Shown here piece after piece: positions 40,101-49,695 of a stretch of 64,000 bases of DNA; position 1 is the first letter of the stretch, and each line of letters opens with the position of its first letter. Both the position numbers and the translations under genes were made by a program. Location of the stretch: contig NC_134932.1 of assembly GCF_051020765.1 (NCBI RefSeq), forward strand, positions 3,410,001-3,474,000, in the 5' to 3' direction. The notes beneath the pieces were generated by a model. That model did no database searches and was not told where the DNA came from. It was given only the letters and a program-made list of their open reading frames with translations. This stretch comes from Lasioglossum baleicum. Its lineage: Eukaryota > Arthropoda > Insecta > Hymenoptera > Halictidae.

Positions 40101-43100
40101 TACTCGACTAGCCTTCGGGATGCATCCTCCCGCACGTGTTTTTACTCGACTAGCCTGCGGGATGCATCCTCTCGCACGTGTTTTTACTCGACTAGCCTGC
40201 GGGATGCATCCTCTCGCACGTGTTTTTACTTGACTAGCCTGCGGGATGCATCCTCTCGCACGTGTTTCAACTCGACTAGCCTGCGGGATGCATCCTCCCG
40301 CACGTGTTTTTACTCCACTAGCCTGCGGGATGCATCCTCTCGCACGTGTTTTTACTCGACTAGCCTGCGGGATGCATCCTCTCGCACGTGTTTCTACTCG
40401 ACTAGCCTGCGGGAAGCATCCTCTCGCACGTGTTTTTACTTGACTAGCCTGCGGGATGCATCCTCTCGCACGTGTTTTTACTCGACTAGCCTGCGTGATG
40501 CATCCTCTCGCACGTGTTTCAACTCGACTAGCCTGCGCGATGCATCCTCTCGCACGTGTTTTTACTCGACTAGCCTGCGCGATGCATCCTCTCGCACGTG
40601 TTTTTACTCGACTAGCCTGCGGGATGCATCCTCTCGCACGTGTTTTTACTCGACTAGCCTGCGCGATGCATCCTCTCGCACGTGTTTTTACTCGACTAGC
40701 CTGCGGGATGCATCCTCTCGCACGTGTTTCTACTCGACTAGCCTGCGGGATGCATCCTCTCGCACGTGTTTGTACTCGACTAGCCTGCGAGAGCCATCCT
40801 ATCGCACGTGTTTTTACTCGACTAGCCTGCGAGAGCCATCCTCTCGCACGTGTTTTTACTCGACTAGACTGCGGGATGCATCCTCTCGCACGTGTTTTTA
40901 CTCGACTAGCCTTCGGGATGCATCCTCTCGCACGTGTTTTTACTCGGCTAGCCTTCGGGATGCATCCTCCCGCACGTGTTTTTACTCGACTAGCCTGCGG
41001 GATGCATCCTCTCGCACGTGTTTTTACTCGACTAGCCTGCGCGATGCATCCTCTCGCACGTGTTTTTACTCGACTAGCCTGCGCGATGCATCCTGTCGCA
41101 CGTGTTTTTACTCGACTAGCCTGCGGGATGCATCCTCTCGCACGTGTTTTTACTCGACTAGCCTGCGCGATGCATCCTCTCGCACGTGTTTTTACTCGAG
41201 TAGCCTGCGCGATGCGTCCTGTCGCACGTGTTTTTACTCGACTAGCCTGCGCGATGCATCCTCTCGCACGTGTTTTTACTCGACTAGCCTGCGCGATGCA
41301 TCCTGTCGCACGTGTTTTTACTCGACTAGCCTGCGAGAGCCATCCTCTCGCACGTGTTTTTACTCGACTAGCCTGCGGGATGCATCCTCTCGCACGTGTT
41401 TTTACTCGACTAGCCTTCGGGATGCATCCTCTCGCACGTGTTTTTACTCGACTAGCCTTCGGGATGCATCCTCCCGCACGTGTTTTTACTCGACTAGCCT
41501 GCGGGATGCATCCTCTCGCACGTGTTTTTACTCGACTAGCCTGCGGGATGCATCCTCTCCCACGTGTTTTTACTCGACTAGCCTGCGGGATGCATCCTCT
41601 CGCACGTGTTTTTACTCGACTAGCCTGCGCGATGCATCCTCTCGCACGTGTTTTTACTTGACTAGCCTGCGGGATGCATCCTCTCGCACGTGTTTCAACT
41701 CGACTAGCCTGCGGGATGCATCCTCCCGCACGTGTTTTTACTCCACTAGCCTGCGGGATGCATCCTCTCGCACGTGTTTTTACTCGACTAGCCTGCGGGA
41801 TGCATCCTCCCGCACGTGTTTCTACTCGACTAGCCTGCGGGAAGCATCCTCTCGCACGTGTTTTTACTTGACTAGCCTGCGGGATGCATCCTCTCGCACG
41901 TGTTTTTACTCGACTAGCCTGCGTGATGCATCCTCTCGCACGTGTTTCAACTCGACTAGCCTGCGGGATGCATCCTCTCGCACGTGTTTTTACTCGACTA
42001 GCCTGCGGGATGCATCCTCTCGCACGTGTTTTTACTCGACTAGCCTGCGGGATGCATCCTCTCGCACGTGTTTCTACTCGACTAGCCTGCGTGATGCATC
42101 CTCTCGCACGTGTTTTTACTCGACTAGCCTGCGGGATGCATCCTCTCGCACGTGTTTCTACTCGACTAGCCTGCGGGATGCATCCTCTCGCACGTGTTTT
42201 TACTCGACTAGCCTGCGTGATGCATCCTCTCGCACGTGTTTCAACTCGACTAGCCTGCGGGATGCATCCTCTCGCACGTGTTTTTACTCGACTAGCCTGC
42301 GGGATGCATCCTCTCGCACGTGTTTTTACTCGACTAGCCTGCGCGATGCATCCTCTCGCACGTGTTTTTACTCGACTAGCCTGCGCGATGCATCCTCTCG
42401 CACGTGTTTTTACTCGACTAGCCTGCGCGATGCATCCTCTCGCACGTGTTTTTACTCGACTAGCCTGCGCGATGCATCCTCTCTCACGTGTTTTTACTCG
42501 ACTAGCCTGCGCGATGCATCCTCTCGCACGTGTTTTTACTCGACTAGCCTGCGGGATGCATCCTCTCGCACGTGTTTTTACTCGACTAGCCTGCGGGATG
42601 CATCCTCTCGCACGTGTTTTTACTCGACTAGCCTGCGGGATGCATCCTCTCGCACGTGTTTCTACTCGACTAGCCTGCGAGAGCCATCCTCTCGCACGTG
42701 TTTGTACTCGACTAGCCTGCCAGAGCCATCCTCTCGCACGTGTTTTTACTCGACTAGCCTGCGGGATGCATCCTCTCGCACGTGTTTTTACTCGACTAGC
42801 CTGCGGGATGCATCCTCTCGCACGTGTTTTTACTCGACTAGCCTGCGGGATGCATCCTCTCGCACGTGTTTTTACTCGACTAGCCTGCGGGATGCATCCT
42901 CTCCCACGTGTTTTTACTCGACTAGCCTGCGGGATGCATCCTCTCGCACGTGTTTTTACTCGACCAGCCTGCGGGATGCATCCTCTCGCACGTGTTTTTA
43001 CTCGACTAGCCTGCGGGATGCATCCTCTCGCACGTGTTTTTACTCGACTAGCCTGCGGGATGCATCCTCTCGCACGTGTTTTTACTCGACTAGCCTGCGG

Positions 43101-43636
43101 GATGCATCCTCTCGCACGTGTTTTTACTCGACTAGCCTGCGGTATGCATCCTCTCGCACGTGTTTTTACTCGACTAGCCTGCGGGATGCATCCTCTCGCA
43201 CGTGTTTCTACTCGACTAGCCTGCGGGATGCATCCTCTCGCACGTGTTTTTACTCGACTAGCCTGCGTGATGCATCCTCTCGCACGTGTTTCAACTCGAC
43301 TAGCCTGCGGGATGCATCCTCTCGCACGTGTTTTTACTCGACTAGCCTGCGGGATGCATCCTCTCGCACGTGTTTTTACTCGACTAGCCTGCGCGATGCA
43401 TCCTCTCGCATGTGTTTTTACTCCACTAGCCTGCGGGATGCATCCTCTCGCACGTGTTTTTACTCCACTAGCCTGCGGGATGCATCCTCTCGCACGTGTT
43501 TTTACTCCACTAGCCTGCGGGATGCATCCTCTCGCACGTGTTTTTACTCCACTAGCCTGCGGGATGCATCCTCTCGCACGTGTTTTTACTCGACTAGCCT
43601 GCGGGATGCATCCTCTCGCACGTGTTTTTACTCGAC
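37191..43636. repeat. 42-bp satellite array, telomere-side contig (about 153 monomers)
   Basis: This is the same monomer family and orientation as the left contig, but with its own diagnostic variants: GCGAGAGCCATCC, GCGCGATGC, CTTCGGGATGC, TTTGTACTCG, ACTTGACTAGCC and ACTCCACTAGCC. Variants common in the left contig (CATCGTCTCG, CTCTAGCACG, TTTTCCTCGAC, GTGATTTAAC) are not seen here. The array ends at CGACTAACCTAACAAG, a last unit that keeps telomere-like CTAACCTAAC. It is not coding. Confidence 0.95.
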
Positions 43637-44010
43637 TAACCTAACAAGTAGCGAACGAATAATTCCGATAACGAAAGAAACGGGACCCGCGACGACACGA
43701 ATACAAAGGAGAAGCCAGGAGAAGCACGCGCCGTGCACGCGAGCCGACAATACGACAGAGAGAAAAAAAGGAAAGGGGGGGAAACAAACCGCGCGCGAAC
43801 AGGTACGAACCGCGAGCCAGTGCTTCGATCGTGCCCAACATTTTTCGTACGATGGATGGCCGCTAGAGGCGGCTTTATTTATTTTCAAGACGAGTCTTAT
43901 ACAAATCTGAGAGAGTCTTATTTGGCTCCTATCCCCATTGTATTCCTATTTCAACGTTTGAGAGTGATTTCCCGCTTACCGGCTGATTCTCTATAAGTAA
44001 TGCACCCGAC
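43637..44010. other. Unique subtelomeric sequence, no gene seen
   Basis: The sequence goes abruptly from satellite to unique DNA with a purine-rich block (GAGAGAAAAAAAGG, then GGGGGGG). Short open frames occur on both strands, but none has a recognisable domain. I see no gene here. Confidence 0.6.
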
Positions 44011-45010
44011 CATAATTTGTTACAAAGAATAGCTGTTCAACGCTGCCAGCTACGATTAAAAGTTTCCATGTGTTCCAGATGCCGTACAGTCCAAGAATCT
44101 ACATGGATGGTTCAACGACACGTCAGAATTATAGATAAACTACCCATCGAGCCCAGCTATATTATTGAAATTTTTATCTTTGGTACGTACCGCTTTCCAA
44201 TGAATTAATTTATTATAAAGAGTAGCTATTTAACGCTGCCAACTACAATTAAACATTTCTATGTGTTTCAGATACCGTACAATCGAGGAATCTACTTGGA
44301 TAGTTCAATGACACGCCTGAATTGTAAATAAACAACCCATCGAGCCTGGCTTACATTATTGCGAATTTATATCTTAGGTACATACCGCTTTCTAATGAAT
44401 TAATTTATTATAAAGAGTAGCTATTTAACGCTGCCAACTACAATTAAACATTTCTATGTGTTTCAGATGCGGTACAGTCGAAGAATCTACATGGATAGTT
44501 TAATGACACGTCTGAATTATAAAAGCTGTCCATCGAGCCCAGCTACATTATTGAAATTTATATCTTTGGTACGTACCGCTTTCTAATGAATTAATTTATT
44601 ATAAAGAGTAGCTATTTAACACTGCCAACTACAATTAGACATTTTTTATATGTTTCAGATACTGTACAATCGAGACATCCATGTAGGTAATTCGATGGAC
44701 GCCTGGTTTATAAATAACACCCCATCCAGCCCAGCTACGTTGTTGAAATTTTATCTTTGGTACGTAATGCACTTTGTTCAATTTATTGTTATATTTACTA
44801 GCTATTTAATTCATTACACTACAATATATATTTTCTTTACATGTTTCAGAGGCCGTATGATTGAAGCATCTGCATAGATAGATCAAAGTACGTCTGGATG
44901 TTAAATAATTACGCCGTTAGGCATTCGCTATGTTATGGAAAGTTAAACTTTGGTACGTAATACACTTTGTTCAATTAATTGTTATATTTAACAGCTATTT
45001 GATTCATTAA
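44011..45010 (+). repeat. Five to six diverged ~192-bp tandem repeats with exon-like borders
   Basis: The landmark AGCTATT (AGCTGTT in the first copy) occurs at about 44031, 44224, 44419, 44610, 44800 and 44993, giving periods of 190-195 bp. Each full copy carries GTGTTTCAG (like a 3' splice site), then ATGCCGTACAGTC or similar, about 105 bp of related sequence, and ATCTTTGGTACGTA (like a 5' splice site). The first copy has an open frame across the exon-like part (residues RTVQESTWMVQRHVRIIDKL). Later copies have in-frame stops. It looks like a tandemly duplicated, decayed exon-plus-intron unit from an unidentified gene. Confidence 0.7.
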
Positions 45011-45509
45011 ACTATTGTGTATCTTCTCTTTTTTTATTTACTAAAAATAATAATTTTAAAATATAAATAAGAAATTATGTAAAATTAGTATGTTCTTTAA
45101 TTCGTGTTACACGTTTTAATTTCCTTTCTATATTCTATAATTTTAGTTTTCTTTAATCCCTCGCGTTCTATTTGCCGTTATATGGCCGTTATCGAAAAAT
45201 AACCCCCCTTACCCATAATGCTAGCTCACGCTCCATCCCTATATTATATACATGATGTAACGCATGCATAATGACGTACTGCGCTTGCGCCGGACACAGC
45301 CAATGAAAAAGATGCAATTCCAACCCATAATTCCATGCTTCTACCTCGTCCCCCCCTGAAAATGACTTACACCCCGCAACGACATGCTCCATCCCTATAT
45401 TCCTATATCCATGCTCTCCAGCATCCGAATTACACACTGCAAGGCTATCACCAGACACTAAAAAATAAGCTAACGTATGCTCACTATTCTAAATGCCGAA
45501 CAAAGACTG
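45011..45509. other. AT-rich intergenic sequence, no gene seen
   Basis: A strongly AT-rich stretch (45011-45180) is followed by mixed sequence with no recognisable domain. The 89-residue open frame on minus (45189-45458) has no familiar motif and is probably chance. Confidence 0.55.
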
Positions 45510-45517
45510 GAAATCAC

Positions 45518-45718
45518 CAGTGGCGCACCCAGGGGGGGAGCCAGGGGGCCAAGTCCCCCACCAAGAAAAAAATATTCAGCTTCCAAAATTAAAATCGCGG
45601 AATAGTCCTGGGTACCGTTGATAGATATTTTGGCTTAAAAAAAAGGTCATCACGCAAAACCTAGGGCTGGGTTCAACTCGCCCCCCCCCCCCAAGATTAC
45701 ATCCTGGGTGCGCCACTG
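45518..45718. mobile_element. 201-bp hAT-type MITE with 8-bp target duplication
   Basis: The ends are inverted: CAGTGGCGCACCCAGG on the left and CCTGGGTGCGCCACTG on the right. The flanks carry a perfect 8-bp direct duplication, GAAATCAC, at 45510-45517 and 45719-45726. An 8-bp duplication and CAGTGGC-type ends are hallmarks of hAT transposons. The inside has no open frame and includes a C14 run, so the element is non-autonomous. Confidence 0.93.
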
Positions 45719-46161
45719 GAAATCACTGTATTAAAAATTCGCTATCCTTCTACCTCAACTGTTAAAACCGCTCTGGAGGGTAATCGGCTAACAGGCGACC
45801 GCGAAGCCTTAGTTCTCCCCTCCAGAGCGATTTTCCAAAAAGGTCGTTCTCTAAAACAGTGGTCGGCACGGAGGAGACTCTGCAGGCCGCTCTCGGCTCG
45901 CGCCGCCTCCTTTTCCCACCGCACGTCTCGCTCTCCGTAACGGCCCTAGTCCTCAGGCCCGTACATATCCCAGACTGTATGAACTGCGCGTGGCGCATTA
46001 GGGCGACACTCGTATCAATGGGTTTCGACATTACCGTTGAGGTACTATTGTCAATGCGTTTTTTTTTATGTGGTTTCTAGGGGTGCGCGGGTTCCCGCAT
46101 ATACGGGTTCGGGTCGAGCCGGAGAAAGTCGAGCGAGCTCGAGCGAGTACTCGAGACATCT

Positions 46162-46235
46162 GAATGTTCGAGTAGCTTGATCGCATCGAGTAGCTTGATC
46201 GCATCGGGTAGCTTGATCGCATCGGATGCTTGATC
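46162..46235 (-). repeat. 18-bp minisatellite, left arm of foldback element (3 copies)
   Basis: Three copies of an 18-bp unit (GATCGCATCGRGTAGCTT, rotating start) lie in the left arm. They are the inverted counterpart of the eight-copy array at 47514-47657. Confidence 0.85.
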
Positions 46236-46472
46236 GTCACGGATAGCCGGAGACATTCGGATTACATTATTACATAGATTAGCCAAACTCGGACGCGATC
46301 TTTTTATACTCGTGATTAAATTTGATTTCGGTTTCGGCTATGATTCTGATGATTTCGATAATTTTTTATAATGTTATACAAATCAACATTTTGAACAAAT
46401 AATTACAAAAATTTGTATTATTATGTATTATTAAAGTATTATCTATTATTATTCTTTATTTGAACAATTTTT

Positions 46473-46663
46473 TAAATAAGTAATCTTTTATAATATTTTT
46501 AAATAAGTAATCTTTTATAATATTTTTAAATAAGTAATCTTTTATAATATTTTTAAATAAGTAATCTTTTATAATATTTTTAAATAAGTAATCTTTTATA
46601 ATATTTTTAAATAAGTAATCTTTTATAATATTTTTAAATAAGTAATCTTTTATAATATTTTTA
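46473..46663. repeat. 27-bp minisatellite, about 7 copies
   Basis: AAATAAGTAATCTTTTATAA plus TATTTTT repeats about seven times with no visible change. The other arm of the foldback element has a single equivalent (near 47147-47165), so this expansion came after the arms formed. Confidence 0.88.
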
Positions 46664-47513
46664 CAAGAACGCTAACAGTCGAATGATTTTAATGGCTTTG
46701 TTCACGCGACAGAAACGTGCAATTTCCGCACGTCGTTTGTTTTAGCCTTTCCTTTGTTTTGACGGTTAAAACGACTTTGTTGCATTTCAGATTATTGAGA
46801 TACAGCTAATGTCCGATACTAGGTGCTGTCCGGGGCTAGGGGAACTCCCCCTATATAAATATATATATATTACAGATATTTATTTATTTAAATAACCGTT
46901 TTGACAATAAATTCTTATTGAAACAATAATTCAAATAATGTAAAATAAACAAGTTTCTATACATTATAAAAATTTATTTATTTAAAAATTGTTTAAATAA
47001 ATAATAATAAATAGCTATATAAATAATAAGTATACAAACGGATTTGTATACATTATATTTTGCAGCATAAACATTTATTTAAATAATTGTTTAAATAATA
47101 AATACGTATTTAAATAATGAGTATATAAATAAAATTGTAAATATTACAAAAGATTACTTATTTAAAAAATTGTTCAAATAAAGAATAATAATAGATAATA
47201 GTTTAATAATACATAATAATACAAATTTTTGTAATTATTTGTTCAAAATGTTGATTTGTATAACATTATAAAAAATCATCGAAATCATCAGAACCATAGC
47301 CGAAACCGAAATCCACAACCGAAATATATATATATATGTATATATTGTATATTTCGTCTTATAAAACCGAGTACATAATTTAGGACCTCATTAGTGCGAA
47401 TTACGAATCGTATGTTTAATCACGAGTATAAAAAGATCGCGTCCGAGTTTGGCTAATCTATGTAATAATGTAATCCGAATGTCTCCGGCTATCCGTGACG
47501 ATCAAGCATCCGA

Positions 47514-47657
47514 CGCGATCAAGCTACCCGATGCGATCAAGCTACCCGATGCGATCAAGCTACCCGATGCGATCAAGCTACCCGATGCGATCAAGCTACC
47601 CGATGCGATCAAGCTACCCGATGCGATCAAGCTACTCGATGCGATCAAGCTACTCGA
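47514..47657 (+). repeat. 18-bp minisatellite, right arm of foldback element (8 copies)
   Basis: Eight copies of GCGATCAAGCTACCCGAT, the last two reading TACTCGA. As the unit is a multiple of three, open frames run across it (DAIKLP repeated), but these are not genes. The left arm has only three copies. Confidence 0.9.
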
Positions 47658-47891
47658 ACATTCAGATGTCTCGAGTACTCGCTCGAGCTCGCTCGACTTT
47701 CTCCGGCTCGACTCGACTGTCGGGTTCCCGTAAATTTCGGGAACCCGCGCACTCCTAGTGGTTTCCCCTGTAGGCCTATTCCACTCTGCTGCATGACAAT
47801 TTCTGAAACTAACTTTGAACAATAAATGCGGAAGAGAGAGAGAGAGAGAGAGAGAACTACTTCTTAATTCCATTGCCAAAATTTTAAACAG

Positions 47892-48326
47892 TCATTCAGA
47901 CAAACTTCTTCGTGGACGGTTAGATGTACTCAGAATATCAGATATATCAAATGAAAGATTAGATGTCGCGGCTCGCATCGCAGACGATAAAGAAGCGTCA
48001 TTCAACCGGGTGCGCTTTTCCGATTTAATATTCCGCATTTTATAAAACGAACATACGCACAAATATGTCGATCCGAACATTGAAAAAATTCTCAGTGCGA
48101 AATTTCTGAGGAGAGGATATCTTGATTCATTTAATATTTTAAAAAATTCGACACTGTTTTCTTCCCTAGTCTTCAGAGGAACTTTTTGATGAAAATCGCG
48201 AAGTTCCTCTTGATACTCGGAAGCTTGTTCTTCGATTATGGCCGCGAGGGGGTTCTGAAATAGTCTGAAATCATTTTTAAGGGAATCGAAATCAGTGAAA
48301 CGGTTATCGAAGTATTTGTCAAAGTT
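47892..48326 (-). pseudogene. hAT transposase C-terminal remnant (copy B)
   Basis: The minus-strand frame reads NFDKYFDNRF..., then FFKILNESRYPLLRNFALRI, FSMFGSTYLCVCSFYKMRN and KSEKRTRLNDASLSSAMRAA. These match the hAT family C-terminal dimerisation region, whose usual pattern is YPxLRxxAxxxLxxFGSTYxCExxFSxMxxxKSxxRxRLxDxxLxxxLRIA. It is of the kind found in GTF2IRD2-like hAT proteins. About 145 residues remain. The zinc-finger BED and most of the RNase H-like catalytic region are absent, so it cannot be an active transposase. Upstream the frame dissolves into (TA)n, read as IYIYIY. Cys-Val-Cys replaces the usual Cys-Glu-x in this motif. Confidence 0.82.
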
Positions 48327-48329
48327 ATA

Positions 48330-48384
<55 letters not shown>

Positions 48385-48575
48385 TTTCCGTGTTTATTGT
48401 TCAAAGTTAGTTTCAGAAATTGTCATGCAACAGAGTGGAATAGGCCTACAGGGGAAACCACATAAAAAAACGCATTTACAATAGTACCTCAATGGTAATG
48501 TGGAAACCTATTGATACGGGTGTCGCCCTAATGCGCCACGCGCAGTTCATACGGTCTGGGATAGGTACGGGCCTG

Positions 48576-49570
48576 GGGCGGCGTGGGCGTACGCGGCAGC
48601 AAGGAGCTAAAAAGTGGAAAAGAAAATAACATCCAAGCATCGGTTACGTATTCTCCCACTGTTTGGTAACAAAGAGAGGGACGAGCACGATAAACGAGCT
48701 TCTTTATACTTTCCTGCCCTCCACCCGGCTTTGGTAACAAAGTCTGAGGCGTGGAAGGGCGATAGGCTGTCTCCTTGCTGGCGCGTGGGCGTCCGACGGC
48801 AAAATCCCGGGCCGTTAATTTCCGGACTCGGCAGCCGACGGCAAAAACCCGGGCCGTTAATTTCCGGACTCGGTATCCGACGGCGGGATTCGAGCTCGCG
48901 CCGTAAATTTCTGGACTCGGGTGACAGAGTGCGACGGCAAGCACCGGTGCCGTAAGTTTTCGGATTTAGCTCAATTCGACGACTTAAGTGTTACCCTCGT
49001 GGGTGGTAGTGCCGACAGGGACAGGGAAAGAGTGGACAGTTCGGCTTTTCAAGTTGCGATTTGTGGAAAAAATGTCCAAGAACTTGATGTACGCACGGTA
49101 GGGTGCGTACAGAAAATTTCTGGACAAAAATTGTGTCGTGCTATAAATTCCCTGACAGTGAGACTTGGACTAGGGTTCTTCTCGCGCCATAAATTCCTGG
49201 ACGGGAAATTCTCGGGCCGTAAGTTTTCGGACGGGAGATCTTAACGTGAAAATTTATAGAAGGGGTGCTAGCGTTTAGGTTGTAGGGTGAGTACCTATAA
49301 ATTCTGGACAAAAATTTGCTCGTTCCTTAAATTCCTGAACAGCGAGACTTAGGCGAGGTTTCGTCTCCCGACGGAAAAATCGCGGGCCGTTAATTCTCGG
49401 ACGGAAAATCCGGGTGCTGGGTTTTTATCTTTAGGTTAGATTTAGAATAGGCTGCACGTGCCTAGCGTTTAGCGGTTAAGCTTAGTATGTTAATATAGCG
49501 AGAGAGAGAACAGCGGTCAAGTTGTGTTGTCAGTTTCTAGTTTAAATAAAGAGAGGTAACATTTTCGAAA
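48576..49570. mobile_element. 995-bp insertion in hAT copy B with 17-bp target duplication
   Basis: The 17-bp GGATAGGTACGGGCCTG occurs at 48559-48575 and again at 49571-49587, and copy A has it only once. The intervening 995 bp is therefore an insertion. It contains diverged repeats of a GGCCGTTAATTTCCGGACTC-like motif (about 48811, 48854 and 48898, with weaker ones through 49405). It ends GTTTAAATAAAGAGAGGTAA and about 15 further bases, with an AATAAA near the 3' end. A target duplication of this length is typical of target-primed retrotransposition (LINE or SINE). No reverse transcriptase is visible and there is no poly(A) tail, so the class is uncertain. Confidence 0.75.
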
Positions 49571-49695
49571 GGATAGGTACGGGCCTGAGCTGCCTCGAGG
49601 ACTAGGGCCGTTACGGGGAACGGGACGTGCGGTCGGTGAAAAGAGGCGGCGCGAGCCGAAAACGGCCTGCAGAGTCTCCTCCGTGCCGACCACTG

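Larger units (their letters stand above)
46078..47757. mobile_element. 1680-bp foldback hAT-like element nested in copy B
   Basis: It starts TAGGGGTGCGCGGGTTCCCG and ends with the near-perfect inverse, CGGGAACCCGCGCACTCCTA. It is flanked by the perfect 8-bp duplication GTGGTTTC (46070-46077 and 47758-47765). Removing it and one duplication restores the copy A sequence, which is internal proof of insertion. Both halves are long imperfect inverted repeats of each other, including the GATGCGATCAAGC tandem repeats and an AT-rich region. No transposase frame is visible, so it is non-autonomous. Confidence 0.92.
45857..49695. mobile_element. hAT element copy B, interrupted by two later insertions
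   Basis: The outer ends are CAGTGGTCGGCACGG (45857) and CCGTGCCGACCACTG (ending 49695), with ~295-bp inverted terminal regions shared with copy A at 51316-52430. It is split by a foldback element at 46078-47757 and by a second insertion at 48576-49570. Without these it is about 1.1 kb, like copy A. It carries a (GA)n run, a (TA)n run at about 48330-48380 and the 3' end of a hAT transposase frame on minus. The 8 bp outside the two ends, CTCTAAAA and GCCTAGCC, do not match. Confidence 0.9.

Noticed and set aside
37140..43910. A 2256-codon frame across the second satellite
   Set aside because: Same artefact; it starts in 24-bp repeats and ends in unique sequence with no domain.
43628..43996. 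Overlapping frames of 66-87 residues beside the satellite
   Set aside because: Open on both strands at once in GC-skewed sequence with no domain.
45189..45592. Frames of 85-89 residues on both strands
   Set aside because: Overlap each other and run into the hAT MITE; no recognisable protein.
47449..47758. Frames encoding DAIKLP repeats
   Set aside because: They are the 18-bp minisatellite in the foldback element; the same appears on the opposite strand in the other arm.
48528..49244. Frames of 107-138 residues in the 995-bp insertion
   Set aside because: Produced by its internal repeats; no reverse transcriptase or other known domain.
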